Positions 1-10,967 of a stretch of DNA of 64,000 nucleotides are shown piece by piece. The position numbers were made by a program, and so were the translations under genes. Source of the stretch: Carnegiea gigantea (Eukaryota; Streptophyta; Magnoliopsida; Caryophyllales; Cactaceae); NCBI GenBank assembly GCA_029747015.1, contig JAKOGI010000335.1, positions 549,501-613,500 on the forward strand, written 5' to 3'. Each line of letters opens with the position of its first letter. Within the stretch, counting starts at the first letter, position 1. The notes under the pieces are model-generated. The model was not told where the DNA came from, did no database searches, and saw nothing but the letters and a program-made list of their open reading frames with translations.

Positions 1-725
1 AACACCTGGCACACTAAGCGAGAGTTCAATTATAACATGGGCATCAATTCACGAAAACCTAGGACATCAATCCAAATCACATCAAAGGGGCTACGCCCAA
101 TCCAAGACGCGCGATTTAGCCTCTCATCGTCATTCTAATCACAATTACAATCAAGAAAACGAACATGCTCAAAGGTATTCAACTTTGAATTAAAACGCAA
201 AGGAAAAAGGTAGAGGAATGTACTCTGTGCAATTTGCAGCAACAATCTACCAAACGCATAAAGAAATCTTGATCCACTGTCTTGAATTTCACAACAATCT
301 AAACCAAGAACTATAAACCCTAATCGCCATTTTCAAGAGAGGAGAAAAAATTAGAGAAAAGCATGAATGCCAATTACAACGCCAAATCGCAACTATACGG
401 GGAAAACTAATGTGGCACGGTCGTGCCACTGGGCACGGACCCACCGTGCCACATCTCTGGCTTGCGTTTTCTCGTTCCTCTGGGTGGCACGGTCAGTCTG
501 CATGGCATGGTGCCACCGTACCACTCTCTCTTGGCTTGAAATCCTCCTTTTTAGCTCATACTTGGTGCGGCACTAGCTTGTTTTTCTCATTTCTTTCAGT
601 CTAATCCCTGAAAACACAAAAACACACTTTTAAGTAGATTTGGGGTAAAGCATGACTAATCAACCTCTAAACTTATGAGATTTTACCAGAAATCACCAAG
701 ATGAGAGGTAAAAATCATGCCTAAA
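1..725 (-). repeat. Probable fragment of an Athila-type gypsy LTR (reverse orientation)
   Basis: No gene is visible. At about 412-520 there is a GC-rich block of short palindromic units (GGCACGGTCGTGCC and relatives) inside otherwise AT-rich DNA. The reverse complement of this block matches the one at 16085-16165 in a recognisable LTR, and similar blocks occur at 23685-23765 and 43330-43450. Outside the block the match to those LTRs is weak, so this is inferred to be a diverged LTR relative. Its ends were not found and it may run off the left edge. Confidence 0.35.
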
Positions 726-1745
726 AGTGTGTAAAATAGAGGTTTATCAGGATGCAAGGTGCATGCATGGCCGAGAATTAGTTAACCTTTTCGTTGGGAT
801 AGGCAAAGGTATCCAATTAAGTATTGGACCCTTATACGATAGATTGCCCAATAGGATGGTGCTATTGGTGGTGGTGGTCATAGAGAGCCACGAAGGGAGA
901 GGAGGAGGAATAGAGGACCATGACACATGCAGAAGAGTTTCAGTTGTTTATCCATACTAAATTCCATGGTGTGAGCAGCAAGAATCGATTTCAGAGCCTC
1001 CTCAGTGAGATAGAGAAACAACGATTAATCGTGCTATATATTAGTGCGACGTACGTATCTCTACCTCTATAATGGATATCGATGCTTGTATACAAAAACA
1101 ACAATATAAATAGTAACAGTTAATATAAATACTTAGCAGCTACTTACCAAACAACCCCATAGTTTGTGCAACGAGTATCAGTACGTACTAGTGTATGCAT
1201 CATGCTTCACCACATGCATGCATTATGCCAATTTAACATAATCTTTTGATGAGGAAAAAAAATGGATAATGTTTAATGACTTCATGCGTATACAACTAGT
1301 GAGTATATATTTGTGATGAAGAATATTCTTTGAACTAAACCTAAACTAATTACCTTATACTTCCATATACAATTACTTCTACTCATGCCATGATGACACT
1401 ACATGGACTAGTAGGTGTTTTCCGACTTACACCCTCAATTTTGCGTAGATTCTCACATCTATTTACGATAAAAATTCACTAAATTCTGCTTATTTTCATG
1501 AGTCAAATAAATAGGTTATAATATGGGGAATAAAACAATTAAAAAAATAGAGAAATTTCAACTTAAATAAGAAAGGAAAAAAAATATATGCATATTGATT
1601 AATTGATCATATGTATACAATTGGCTAAGCACGCATCTGTATTCTGGCTAAGCACCAACGTGCTTACATTTACATTCTTTTGTCTTCAACCTAGTTTTTT
1701 TTCCCCTTTTCGAGGACCGTTCTTTTTACCCTGTTAAGTATCTAT
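726..1745. other. AT-rich intergenic DNA, no gene seen
   Basis: This stretch lies downstream of the minus-strand polygalacturonase exon at 1746-1981. The short ORF at 727-960 has no recognisable motif and looks accidental. I see no RNA gene, terminal repeats or coding signature. Confidence 0.5.
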
Positions 1746-1981
1746 TTAGTTATTCTCTGTGATGCAGCTTACAGGCTCAGCAATGCCGGCAACTGTTCCA
1801 CCCGCATTGGCACAAGAAGACATGGCTGCTACTTGTCCCTTATATCTAAGCCTAATGTTCTCCATTCTTCTGTTAGTGCATGGGTACTTGGCGTTAAATT
1901 CGAATTTCACTGCGACTTCGCCAGCTGATGTTCCTTGGATGTCTTGATATGTTACATCGCTAATTTTTATGCCAGAAACCT
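1746..1981 (-). pseudogene. Polygalacturonase PG1, last exon
   Basis: This is the C-terminal exon of a glycoside hydrolase family 28 polygalacturonase, a secreted enzyme that hydrolyses pectin in the cell wall. The minus-strand reading SGIKISDVTYQDIQGTSA followed by VAVKF, then cysteine-containing segments and SCANAGG, is the typical end of plant GH28 proteins. The exon opens after a CAG acceptor at 1982-1984 and ends in a stop at 1746. The rest of the gene lies at 2218-2454 and, beyond an 8-kb retrotransposon, at 10628-10917. The exon reads through, but the upstream exon has a stop, so the gene is called a pseudogene. Confidence 0.8.
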
Positions 1982-2217
1982 CTGACATGCATAGAAACCT
2001 ATGACATGCGTAAAAATTGTTGTTAGAATGCAACAATGAAAAAAAAAAAAAGATATAGTTCCTTATTGATTTGGAGCTTCAAGACACAGTAAGACTCATC
2101 CATTTTGAAAAGTTTATGTGTGCTCACTGTAAAAACACACATACATTTCAGAGTCTAACATAGATATGTAATACAGATGACAAAAAGAATGTCAATGGAG
2201 GAGGCATTTTATGTTAC

Positions 2218-2454
2218 CTGAGCAGGAGAACCAAAATTGTTAGGGCAATAATTTTGGTCAACAATGATGGGATTCTGAACATTGCTTATGGTGATTTTTT
2301 GGAAGAGAACATTCCTAATGAAACCATTGCTTGGTCTGGCCCAAGACTTGATTCTTACATCATTTTATGTATTCGTGAATGTCACTGATGTCACTGTCAC
2401 ATTCTGTACTCCAATCTCGTCCAAGCCCTTCCCTAAGCTTCCAAAGTTCCAATA
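2218..2454 (-). pseudogene. Polygalacturonase PG1, third exon with premature stop
   Basis: The minus-strand reading contains GSLGKGLDEIGVQNVTV, then VRIKSWARPSNGF, then NPIIVDQNYCPNN. The RIK triplet is the fourth conserved GH28 motif and contributes to substrate binding. The 3' end has a good splice donor (CAG|GTAAC at 2213-2220) and the 5' end follows a CAG at 2455-2457. Just before the RIK motif a TAA stop stands where relatives usually have a glutamine codon (CAA to TAA is one change). A few extra bases before GSLGKG probably also disturb the exon start. The target duplication of copia A begins about 70 bp away, in the adjoining intron. Confidence 0.8.
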
Positions 2455-2525
2455 CTGCACCACAATAACAAGACCTCTAAATTTTAAAAAGAGGAGACAC
2501 GTAACTCAAGAACTTAAACCCAACC

Positions 2526-2530
2526 AAACT
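2526..2530. repeat. Target site duplication of copia A, left copy (AAACT)
   Basis: AAACT sits directly before the left LTR and is repeated at 10444-10448 directly after the right LTR. A perfect 5-bp duplication is the mark of an LTR-retrotransposon insertion and fixes both ends of the element. Confidence 0.85.
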
Positions 2531-2838
2531 TGTTGGCCGGGCCTATTAGTTGAGGCCCGACGGCCACAGAACGGCTGCCCTAGACCCTAGTTGTTCCCTC
2601 CCATTACCTATAAAAGGAGGTTTGGGAGAGTCAGCCAAAACACACGTAATAACTATTATAATCTCCTCTCCTCCTCCCCACGATTGCCCTACCATCACTG
2701 CCGGGTATTCAGGTTTAGGACGTCGACATCTCTAGTAGCCGTTTGGTATTATTATTGGCGTAATTGGTATTCTTTATACACGTGGACTATTACCAATAGT
2801 ATATTTCTGCATCCGGGTTAGTCCTATTTCTTCCTATC
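2531..2838 (+). repeat. Left LTR of copia A
   Basis: It begins TGTTGGCCGGGCC, has a TATA-like CTATAAAAGGAGG near 2608, and ends just before the primer binding site. It matches 10125-10443 along its length apart from a 10-bp gap near 2731. The TATA-like motif would be the promoter for element transcription. Confidence 0.9.
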
Positions 2839-2839
2839 G

Positions 2840-2851
2840 TGGTATCAGAGC
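2840..2851 (+). promoter_or_regulatory. Primer binding site of copia A (TGGTATCAGAGC)
   Basis: TGGTATCAGAGC is the standard plant copia primer binding site, complementary to the 3' end of initiator methionine tRNA. It lies a few bases after the left LTR, where minus-strand DNA synthesis would start. Confidence 0.95.
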
Positions 2852-4480
2852 TAGAACTGTTCGGATTAGTCCCGATTAATAGGTTAATGATCTGATTTGC
2901 TAAAGCATGCTCGTTTATGTGATTAATTGCCTAATTTTTGTAATTATGCAAAGTAATAGCATGCTTCTGTGTCTGCCTCTCAGAATCTAGAACAATTTTT
3001 TATCAGATTCATGGATGTTCTGTTTCCCTGAACCCTATTATTATAATTTTTTTTGATGATATGTTCATCGTAAATTGCTAAAATTTTTTTTAAAAAAATT
3101 ATGCATCTATTAGAGAAAAATTCATACTTCCGTGATTCTGATATCTCAAGCTGACTAAAAGATTGAATTCTTTTAGTCATAATAACAGAAGAAATCATGC
3201 CCAGAATACCGAATAATCCATGATTTTCCAGATTGCTTGCATTATGGGATTATGTGTTAATTCTGTCCAACTCATTATGCGAATTACACGATTAGTTTGC
3301 CAATCATCGTTCTTTATACACTACAGTCATGCTTTCCAACATTCTATTCTTTTACAAGTATAATTGTTCAGATTCCAAGTGTATGCCCTATGCTATCATG
3401 AAGTTAAGACAAATCATGCTTGACTTGAGTGCTAAACTATGAAAGGCAAATTTTTTTCTGAAAAAGGCCCACTCCACTCGACTGAACCCTAATCACCGAG
3501 ATCCAAAACCCTAACCCTAATTTCCCTCTGCTTGAAATTCGACCTCGCCTAAAACAAAAATCAAAACAACAAGGAACTCGAACCATACCCATCAGAAAAC
3601 GTCGTGGAGGGGTGGCGCGTGACTGTCACGCGCCGCCGACGAAGGTCATTTCACGATCTTCTTCCTCCCATAGACCCTTCCCATCGTCGATCTACACAAC
3701 CTTGAGAAAAAGAAGCCGAAAACACCATTTCAGGAGGCGCGTGCCTGAGACCACGTGCCACCGCCTCAGCGGCGCGTTTGGCGGGTGGGCGTCTTTCTCA
3801 GGCTCAGATTAGGTTGATCTACACCACAGTACCCTCCGTTCTCGCCGGTTTAGCGTAGATCAAGGCTCAAGGGGATCGGCGGTGGTTTTTACATAATTTG
3901 GGTATTTTTGGGAAAATCGACAACGGCGGTGGTGGCTGCCGTGGTCACGACGACCAGTGCCCAGAAAGGAGCTTAGTGCTCCTGGCTATGGCATCGAGAG
4001 AGTTCGAGAGCCAGAGAGATAAAGATGGGCAGGGAGGTCGAGGAGAGTGGAGAGAGAATTCAGGCAGAGGGACACCAAGAGAAAGAAAGCCTCAGGTTAG
4101 GGTTTGGGGGGGTTTAGTGAATTTACTCACTTATAAAAGCCCCCTCGGCCTTTTAAGTTTCTTTTTTTTTGTTTTGGACCGGTTTTTTTCTTTTTGGGCC
4201 ATTTTCATTTTTGGCCAAGAAATATTTACTTGACCCGAAAGATAAAATCCCGATCCTTATTTGTTCGGCCTGGAATTTTTTTTGATGTGGGCCGTTTTCG
4301 TTTTGGGTTGCTTCTGTTTCAAATTTGGATTATTGAATGTTTGCTCCCATGTTCATATAGATTTGTTTTATATGTTGGAAATGGCCAATATTTTTGTTGT
4401 AAGTTGTATTTTTTTTGGCCCCTTATCCTCATATTATCATTGATTATGGTATGATATTTTGAGGTTGATTATATAACTTT

Positions 4481-4561
<81 letters not shown>

Positions 4562-4880
4562 TAAAACAAAAATATATACATGCATATAAAGTTGTGTTAA
4601 ATGAATTAGTTTCATAAACATTAACTGAATACATATTTACGTAATCAAAAGTGAATATCTTCATGGTATTCATTGAATTAAAATGTTAATTAGTTTAACA
4701 AAACCTTTAAGGAAATTCTATGAGATTAATAATTAAATTAAAGAAGCTCCAAAATTCGCAAACTGTACGTGATGATTATGAGCTTAGGGAAATTTTCGAA
4801 CGTATATTGTGAATGATGAGGCTTTCTAGATAATTTAATTATTAAACAATATGTCTAATAGATAAAATATACTTTCAGAT
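2852..4880 (+). other. Leader of copia A with a GC-rich block and an (AT)n tract
   Basis: Two kilobases separate the primer site from gag. The part from about 3470 to 4140 is much more GC-rich than its surroundings. It contains CCCTAACCCTAA-like text, an inverted repeat with 10-bp arms (GGCGCGTGAC) at about 3613-3634, and CTTATAAAAGCCCC near 4130, which resembles a TATA box. No protein is recognised in it. It could be retrotransposon leader, a captured promoter/5' UTR, or a piece of another element. Confidence 0.5.
4487..4552. repeat. (AT)n microsatellite
   Basis: About 33 uninterrupted AT dinucleotides lie in the copia A leader. The apparent minus-strand ORF across it is only a Tyr-Ile dipeptide repeat and is not a gene. 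Confidence 0.97.
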
Positions 4881-5762
4881 ATGGCAGCTGGAAACATGAT
4901 AGGTTGTATGCAATCTGATGAGAAACTGGATGGTTCGAACTATGATATTTAGCATCTGAAGGTCCAGTTTTATCTAAACAATAATGATATGTTGGACCTC
5001 TTAACTTCCTCCATGGCTCCTCCGGCTGAAAAAGATGAACAAGGTAGAGATATTGCTGCAACTGAGCAGTACAAAGAAAACCTAAAAACATACCAAGCAT
5101 GGTTCAAACGCGATCGTTCTGCACGCTACACTATGCTGTCTTGCATGCGGGACGATCTCCTGGGTGAGTTTGAACACTTCCACACTTCTAAGGACATGTG
5201 GATGCAGCTTAAGATTAGGTTCGGGCAGACGTCTGCTACAAGGTTGCGTACCTTGCAGCTGAAATGGATGCAATATACTATTGACTCCAGTCGTAGTATC
5301 TCCGAACACTTTCAAACTATAAGTGCTATGGTTCGAGACCTTAAGGCTGCAAGGCAAGAGGTTTCTAAGCAAGAACAAGTCCTGAATGTGATTAGGGCTC
5401 TTCCCAATGATAATGAACATTGGAAGAGTTTTAAAGTGTTCATGGCACACAGTGAGCACATCAACACTTTCGAGGCAATTTCCAAACATCTCGAAATAGA
5501 GGAAGAGCGTTTAAAGCTATATGCGCCTTCCAGTGTGGCATTCGTTACCAAAGGATTGGGGCCCAAGGGCAGGAAATCTTACCGTGGCAAGAAACCTAAG
5601 AAAGGCCCCCCGTCCTCCTCAGAACTCTCGCTCCAATGCTGGTACTGCCAAGAAGCATAAAGCTAAGGCAACGGAGCTAAAGATATAGCATGTGTGAAGT
5701 GCTATAACTGTGGAAAGAAGGGTCATTTCGCTCAGGATTGTCATGAGCCAGCCAAGGTACCT
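4881..5762 (+). pseudogene. Copia A gag (UBN2-type) with zinc knuckle
   Basis: This is the nucleocapsid protein of the element, which packages its RNA. Reading starts at the ATG at 4881. The region holding DMWMQLKIRFG and LRTLQLKWMQY is typical of the UBN2 gag family of plant copia elements. A CCHC zinc knuckle CYNCGKKGHFAQDC lies at about 5701-5742. A TAG replaces the expected tryptophan codon near 4950, and a frame break with stops lies between about 5655 and 5690, just before the knuckle. The protease follows directly, as in a single copia polyprotein. Confidence 0.85.
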
Positions 5763-5789
5763 ACTTCCACTAAAACTCCTGAATTATAT

Positions 5790-6045
5790 GTTTGTTCCCA
5801 TGCATTCGTTGCTAACTCTCTTCCTCAATGGATTGTAGACACCGGGGCAACCAAGCATATAGTTCAGGATAGAGCTGGATTCGTGGAATTTCATCGCTAC
5901 CGGGTGGGTTCATGGACTGTCATACTGGAGAATGGCAGTGAAGAAGATGTCCTCGGAGTACGAACATACCAGCTCAGACTCCGTGAGGAAACAAGCTGCT
6001 TCTTCATGACGCCCATTATGCACCTGAGGTGCAATGCTCCTTAGT
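5790..6045 (+). pseudogene. Copia A protease
   Basis: This is the aspartic protease that would cleave the polyprotein. The active-site text WIVDTGATKHI lies at about 5828-5860, with the catalytic Asp-Thr-Gly intact. The frame is shared with the zinc knuckle upstream and breaks near 6040, before the integrase region. Confidence 0.85.
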
Positions 6046-7080
6046 TTCTTATGTTTCTTTAGTAAGATTAGGTTTTACTTTTGGTTTTCATCCAGACGGT
6101 TTCGATATGTTCCACAATGGCAATTTGTTTGGCCAAGCAACTTTGAAAGGAGATTTCATTGTTTTGGATTTGGATGATAACTATAATAATATATCCTCTG
6201 CTTATGTTTCTTATTTTGACTTTAATTCTGAATCTATTAAGTGGCATGCTAGACTTGGCCATGTTGGCCAAGATAGGATAAATAGGCTAGCTAAAGAAGG
6301 TCTTCTAGACCGACTCACTAGGGTTAAGTTACCTAGGTGTGAGTCATGTTTAGCTGGAAAGGCAACAATGAAGCCTTTCGGTAAGGCCGCGAGTTAATCC
6401 AGTCCCTTAGAGTTAATCCAGTCAGACATATGCGGACCTATGAACGTCAAAGCATGACATAGGGCTATCTATTTCATTACTCTCATAGACGATTATTCAC
6501 GATATGGGTACGTGTACCTATTATCTCATCGCTACGAGGCACTTGGTGTATTTAAGCGCTTCGTAGCGGAGGTAGAGACTCAATTGGAACGTAGGTTTAA
6601 GATCCTTCGAACTGATCGAGGTCGTGAATACCTCGCTGATATGTTTAGGGAGTTCTGTGAGGAAAAAGGTATATAAAGATAGCTAACGATTTCACGCACC
6701 CCACAATAGAACGGTGTTGCGGAGTGCAGGAATCATACATTGCTTGACATGGTCAGGTCAATGATGGCACATGCTAGCCTCCCAATCAGTTTTTGGGGGG
6801 ATGCGCTGCTTACGGCAACCTACATACTCAATCGTGTGCCAATCAAGAGTGTACCTGCCACACCATATGAGTTATGGTTTGGTAAGAAGCCATCTTTGGA
6901 CCATTTACGCCAATGGGGTTCGGCCGGCTATGCGCATAACCCAATCCATAAACATTGAAAACTTGGTCCAAGAGCCACCAAAATGGTGTTCATTAGGTAC
7001 CCTGCACAATCGAAAGGATATGTGATGTACGGGGAACATCCAAATGGTGGTATGACAGAAATAGACTCCCGCAATGTCGA
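6046..7080 (+). pseudogene. Copia A integrase
   Basis: The integrase would insert the cDNA into the host chromosome. The GAG-pre-integrase segment WHARLGHVGQDRINRLAKEG lies at about 6241-6300 and a CESC pair follows near 6340. The core carries LIDDYSRYGYVYLL (about 6480-6520) and a degraded LRTDRG segment near 6610. The C-terminal part [18 protein letters not shown] lies at about 6790-6845. In-frame stops near 6396, 6455 and 6675 show that the domain is dead. Confidence 0.85.
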
Positions 7081-8575
7081 TTTTCTTGAGGATGAGTTCC
7101 CGACCTTTGGTGAAGTCAAGAAGGATGTCGAACTGTTTGAGTTACAGCAAAGCATCCCACCATCATTCGATGAGGGGGAGAATTTAGATTCTAACCAAGT
7201 CACTGAAGATGGTATGCCTCCCCTATCCAAAGGGAATGGGGGAGACTTGCCTGCCCATGAAAATGAGACTCATCCTCAATCTCCTGTACATGAGGAAAGT
7301 GAACCTGCAAGTAGGGTCTGTCCTCAATCTCCAGTTCTCGAACATGCAGTTAGCCCACATGTTCAGGATCCCGCACACCAGAGGGATAGTGGGAGCAACT
7401 CTCCACATGTTCAGGGCCCCACACCCCTTAGAGAAAAAGGGAGTGATACCTTACCCAGGCAGGCGAACAATGAAGGCCCCAGGCCCCGAAGGAGTGAGCG
7501 TGGAAGAATTCCTCGACGATATTTCCAAATCGAAGAGGAAATATTCCTATGCACTCCCTTGGAAGTCGAGGAGCCTACCTCTTACCAAGAAGCACTTGAC
7601 TCACCAAGCTATAGAGAGTGGATGAATGCCATGAGGGATGAAATGGACTCGATGGCAAGAAATAAGGTTTGGGAACTTGTTGATCTCCCACCCCAACGTA
7701 AGTCTATTGGAAACAAGTGGGTTTTCAAGAGAAAACGTCGGCAGATGGATTGATTGACAAGTTCAAAGCCCGTTTAGTGGCGAAAGGGTTTACACAAATT
7801 GAGGGTGTAGACTATGAAGAGACATTTTCTCCTGTGGTGAGATTTGCCTCTATTTGCCTACTCCTGGCCATGGTTGCCCATTTGGACTTAAAGTTGTTCC
7901 AAATGGACGTAAAGACTGCTTTCCTCAATGACAGCCTTGAGGAAGAAATCTATATGGACCAACCTATTGGTTTTGTATCAAAGGGACAAGAGGACAAGGT
8001 GTGTCGTCTTAAAAGGTCCATATATGGTCTTAAGCAGTCTTCCAGGTCTTGGTACTTAAGATTTCATGAAGCTATAACTTCGTTTGGCTTATCCATGGTT
8101 TCGGAGGACCACTGTGTATATGTCAAAAGATCAACCGGGAGGCTTATATTCCTTACCCTATACGTTGACGACATACTACTGATTGGGAGCAATTTGGAGA
8201 TGATCGAAGCTACTAAAACGTGGCTATCCTCTGTCTTTGAGATGAAGAATATGGGTAAAGTCAGGTATGTCCTAGGTGTGGAAATAATAAGGAATCATCC
8301 TAAGAAACTTTTACGTATGAGCCAAGAGGCATATATCAAGAAAGTCTTAGAACAGTTCTGTATGCATTATTCCAAACCCGTAGACGCTCCAGTTGAGAAG
8401 GGTTTAACCTTGAGCCTCAATCAATGCCCAAAAACAGATAAAGAAAAGGAAGCCATGAGCAATGTCCCCTACGCTAGTGCTGTAGGAAGCTTAATGTACG
8501 CCATGTTATGTATACGACCGGACATTTGCTTTGCGGTTGGTCTGGTAAGTCATTGCCAAAGCAACCAAGGATAGG
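7081..8575 (+). pseudogene. Copia A reverse transcriptase (RVT_2)
   Basis: This enzyme would copy the element RNA into DNA. A linker rich in Pro, Ser and His (7081-7500) precedes WVFKRK near 7720. The polymerase continues in another frame with [31 protein letters not shown] and [16 protein letters not shown]. The catalytic box [12 protein letters not shown] lies at about 8158-8193 with both aspartates intact. The frame changes near 7740 in a region where relatives have an unbroken line. The active-site motifs are better kept than the gag and integrase frames. Confidence 0.9.
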
Positions 8576-9135
8576 CTCATTGGCAAGCAGTTAAGAGAGT
8601 CATGCGTTACCTTCATGGTACAACCGACTTAGTCCTATGCTATCAGGGTGGGGACCTTAAGTTGAGAGGATACTCAGATGTTGATTAGGGTGGTGACCCG
8701 GATGAGTCCAGGTCAACCTCAGGATATGTGTTCACCTTAAGGGGGAGAGCCATATCATGGTGCAGTAAGAAGCAAGACCACATAGCTCTGTCGACCATGG
8801 AGGCAGAATATGTCGCATGCAGCCTAGCCGCGCAGGAGGAAATGTGGCTTAGGAGCTTCTTCCAGGACCTCAACCTCACTCCGAGAGCTGATGATCCTAT
8901 AGAGATGTTATGTGACAATATAGCTGCCATCCTGTTCACCAAAGATTCGAAGTTCCATCAAAAGACCAAACACATCAAGAAGCAGTATCACTTCGTGTGA
9001 CACGCCATAAAGACAAAGGAGGTTGGCATCAAGTATATACCCACTAACAAGATGATCGCTGATCCATTAACTAAGCCGATTCCTAGAGATGCTTTCAAAG
9101 CACATTCATTGAGTCTAGGACTTCGCAGAGTTTAG
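8576..9135 (+). pseudogene. Copia A RNase H and end of polyprotein
   Basis: RNase H would remove RNA from the RNA-DNA hybrid. After a stop near 8570 the frame resumes. [14 protein letters not shown] and [11 protein letters not shown] (about 8718-8825) are typical copia RNase H text, and CDNIAAI near 8912 holds another catalytic aspartate. The family's usual ending follows (KYIPTNKMIADPLTKP, about 9033-9080), and the ORF closes at the TAG at 9133. A TGA near 8998 interrupts it. Confidence 0.88.
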
Positions 9136-10124
9136 TATTTTGGATAAAGTCTTGTTATACATGACAGATACGTTCTTCCTGTAATAGGCATTTATGAAAT
9201 GAAGACTAAGTGTTCTTTTTCTAAATGCTTTATGATTTATCTGTTAGATATGTTGAAAAGTCACAAGCTTCTGATTGGCCTAGTCACATAGGCAATCGCC
9301 CTGACGCTTGAGTAGCGGGCGGGATGAGACGTAATCATATTGGCACTAGGTGTGCAATACTGATAACTCATAATGTATGAATAAGAAATAAGTCGCCTTA
9401 GTAAGTCTAAGATGAGACTCGAAGGAGTCGAATATGAGACATGATCTCATATTGAATCCTTAAAAGCCGAATCTTGAGTGTCAAGATTAGCATTCAATAT
9501 GTTAATCTAGTGGCTCATGTCAGATTTTTGGGTGAAAATCTAGACTGATAATTCGCATGGCATATAAGGTGATGATCCCAAGTAAGTGGCAGCTATGTCA
9601 TGACACACATTTTATACTGTGTGTGCTTAAAACACGACCATATACGGAGTGACAAGTGACCTCGCTATCTCTTGTCACTGTGTGACCCTGTAGGCGAAAA
9701 CCCTTTTAACTTAAAGCTATGATACGGAATCAAAACTTGATGTAGCTACTTTAATATGTTTTTCAAGAACCACGATGTATACGGTTCAGCGAGGACATAT
9801 TAGGAAAGCTGTGAAGTTAAGATGTAGTATCATGAGTGCTTAAGGAAAAGTCTATCTGTCATCACCAATATCAGCCCGGGTGATTATATTGAGTGTATAA
9901 TCAAATGATATATCATGGCATAAAGGGATTAGAAATGCCACTGGTGATGTTTATGATGACTTGGGGCATCGCATTCTATGAAAGTGCTATGTTAGTTAGA
10001 TAGTGACATAATATAGCACTATTTATTATTTTCGGTCGCACGTCCTATTCCCAGTATGAAGTGTGAGGAGGCATGGTTCATGGAGAGCATGTGTTTTTGC
10101 AGCCTTTTGTGGCCGAGTGGGAGC
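9136..10124 (+). other. Untranslated 3' region of copia A, including the polypurine tract
   Basis: About 1 kb of non-coding DNA lies between the RNase H stop and the right LTR, longer than in many copia elements. Short self-complementary stretches occur near 9410-9460 (for example GAGACTCGAAGGAGTC). The purine-rich GAGTGGGAG at 10115-10123, next to the LTR, is the likely primer for plus-strand synthesis. Confidence 0.65.
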
Positions 10125-10443
10125 TATTGACCGGGCCTATTAGTTGAGGCCCGACGACCACAGAACGACTGCCTTAGACCCTAGTTGTTCCCTCCCATTC
10201 CCTATAAAAGGAGGTTTGGGAGGGTCAGCCAAAACACACGTAATAACTATTATACTCTCCTCTCCTCCTCCCCACGATTGCCCTACCATCACTGCCGGGT
10301 ATTCGGATTTAGGACGTTGACATCTCTTAAGCGACTCTAGTAGCCGCTTGGTATTATTATTGGCGTAATTGGTATTCTTTATACGCGTAGACTATTACCG
10401 ATAGCATATTTTCGCATCTAGGTTAGTCCTATTTCTTTCTACA
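10125..10443 (+). repeat. Right LTR of copia A
   Basis: It starts TATTGACCGGGCC (TG changed to TA), carries the same CTATAAAAGGAGG motif as the left LTR, and ends TTTCTACA. The target duplication AAACT follows at 10444-10448. Confidence 0.9.
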
Positions 10444-10627
10444 AAACTCCAAATACATATATGACCTGTATTGATTATATCTTCTGGATAAAAATTGTAT
10501 GTTAACAATCCTTTGAAATTATTTAATCCCACTCCAATTTGATTGAACATAAAAATCAACTTGACAAATGGCCAGTTTATTGGATCTACTTAGCTAGGAT
10601 GTAAGTAACAAAGGAAAGTAGCATTAC

Positions 10628-10917
10628 CTAATGCCATGGCCTGGGCCACAAACAACATTATGAATGGACAAATCGGTCTTTCCAGCACCAATTGAGGCAC
10701 AATCGTCACCAATTCCAATCTCAGAGTTCAATATCATGACATTACGCGATAGTTGGACCTGAATGCCATCGGTGTTGGGGTTTATGCCAGAGACTAAAAC
10801 CCTGAGCCCCTGTAATCTAACATTCTCACATCCGTTGATCACAATCTGGTATAGTTGGCTATTTACTGATGTCAATCCACTCACTGTTATGGCTTTTGAG
10901 TTTGTGAAGGCCAATGT
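10628..10917 (-). pseudogene. Polygalacturonase PG1, second exon with intact catalytic motifs
   Basis: The minus-strand reading has the three catalytic motifs of GH28 in order: NPNTDGIQV (aspartate), GIGDDCASIG (the paired aspartates) and GPGHGIR (catalytic histidine). The exon opens after TAG at 10918-10920 and ends with AG|GTAATGC at 10621-10629, so both splice sites look usable. It belongs with the exons at 2218-2454 and 1746-1981, cut off by copia A in the intron. The first exon (signal peptide and N-terminus) was not found upstream and may have been lost among the later insertions. The exon itself is open. Confidence 0.85.
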
Positions 10918-10967
10918 CTACAATGGGGATTTTGTATATATAATTAGTTGAAAAGGCAAGGACAGAG

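Larger units (their letters stand above)
2531..10443 (+). mobile_element. Copia A: full-length Ty1/copia LTR retrotransposon inside a PG1 intron
   Basis: The parts, in order, are a left LTR (2531-2838), an initiator-Met tRNA primer site, a 2-kb leader, gag, protease, integrase, RT and RNase H (Ty1/copia order), a 1-kb untranslated region, a polypurine stretch and a right LTR (10125-10443). A perfect AAACT duplication flanks it. The LTRs are alike but not identical: the left lacks about 10 bp present in the right, and I count roughly five differences in the first hundred bases. Several in-frame stops in gag and integrase and a frameshift before the RT make it non-autonomous now. It splits PG1, so it inserted after that gene existed. 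Confidence 0.92.

Noticed and set aside
4479..4673. Minus-strand ORF ending in a long Tyr-Ile repeat
   Set aside because: It is a translation of the (AT)n microsatellite with AT-rich flanks; no motif and no start context.
7209..7625. 138-codon ORF overlapping the copia A RT linker
   Set aside because: It is a shadow frame; the other frame contains the expected linker and leads into RT text.
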